Shown here piece by piece: positions 63,909 through 64,000 of a stretch of 64,000 bases of DNA. This stretch comes from CAWBRT01 sp963814745 (lineage in GTDB: Bacteria > Acidobacteriota > Terriglobia > Terriglobales > Acidobacteriaceae), in assembly GCA_963814745.1 (NCBI GenBank), contig CAWFEA010000002.1, positions 53,795 through 117,794 of the forward strand. The letters are read 5' to 3'. A program made the translations under genes and the position numbers. The notes beneath the pieces were generated by a model. It saw nothing but the letters and a program-made list of their open reading frames with translations. It was not told the origin of the DNA and did not search any database. Position 1 is the stretch's first letter. Each line of letters opens with the position of its first letter.

Positions 63909-64000
63909 ATGAATACTCGCGCTGCCCAGGCTCCGGTGGCAGCGCCGTTCGAAATCCAAACGGTAACAGCAGGTAACTTCCGTGTTGCCCGTCAGAACGA
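63909..64000 (+). CDS. Start of a further ORF, cut by the window edge
   Basis: ATG at 63909 followed by 30 open codons to the end (MNTRAAQAPVAAPFEIQTVTAGN..), 17 nt after the decarboxylase stop. No clear ribosome site and too short to assign to a family; proximity suggests an operon. Confidence 0.4.
   Translation, partial: MNTRAAQAPVAAPFEIQTVTAGNFRVARQN

Overview
This window looks like chromosome from a moderately GC-rich Gram-negative bacterium, most likely an Acidobacteriota member. That placement is an inference. It rests on a PEP-CTERM exported protein, dispersed repeats containing 'gattcttcgct..ctcagaatgac' (32106 and 36631), a GT35 phosphorylase-acetate kinase-phosphoketolase cluster, paired M16 peptidases, and many IS/MITE remnants. 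No rRNA or intact tRNA was found.

Layout. 0-7.2 kb: a complete branched-chain amino-acid-type ABC importer (two tandem periplasmic binding proteins, LivH, a LivM-LivG fusion, LivF) followed by a LarA-like (lactate racemase N-domain) protein and a strong terminator. 7.3-13.5 kb: a cold-shock protein, two large polytopic membrane proteins of unknown function, a 3-hydroxyisobutyrate-dehydrogenase-like oxidoreductase and a HAD phosphatase. 13.6-19.7 kb: glgP-ackA-xfp (glycogen to glucose-1-P; phosphoketolase shunt; acetyl-P to acetate + ATP), full length but broken by at least a dozen small indels. 20-31 kb: housekeeping genes (flavin reductase, secA, an acyl-activating enzyme/ACP/PlsC fusion, an inactive/active M16 pair). 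31-38 kb: a recombinase-rich stretch with a chimeric LigD-Xer ORF, two Xer-type recombinases, a PEP-CTERM protein and amtB. 38-49 kb: IS66, a MITE lying between etfB and etfA, an IS91-type element with a nonsense-interrupted integrase, and an IS1380 element.

50-62.3 kb is accessory DNA that starts at a 45-nt 3' fragment of tRNA-Asn, consistent with an island boundary. It carries a serine recombinase, a flavoprotein/2Fe-2S pair resembling a stripped-down fumarate reductase, remnants of a second serine recombinase and of an AAA ATPase, and a probable defence module: a giant Eco57I-class adenine methylase, frameshifted near its C-terminus, overlapping a PLD-SNF2 helicase. A 17-bp palindrome upstream of the methylase may be its operator. 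The window closes with a PLP-dependent group II decarboxylase and the first codons of a further ORF.

The most promising candidate for an unusual system is the two-gene methylase plus PLD-helicase module. It has parts like those of DISARM, BREX and type IIG restriction systems, but none of the other canonical genes of DISARM or BREX is visible here.
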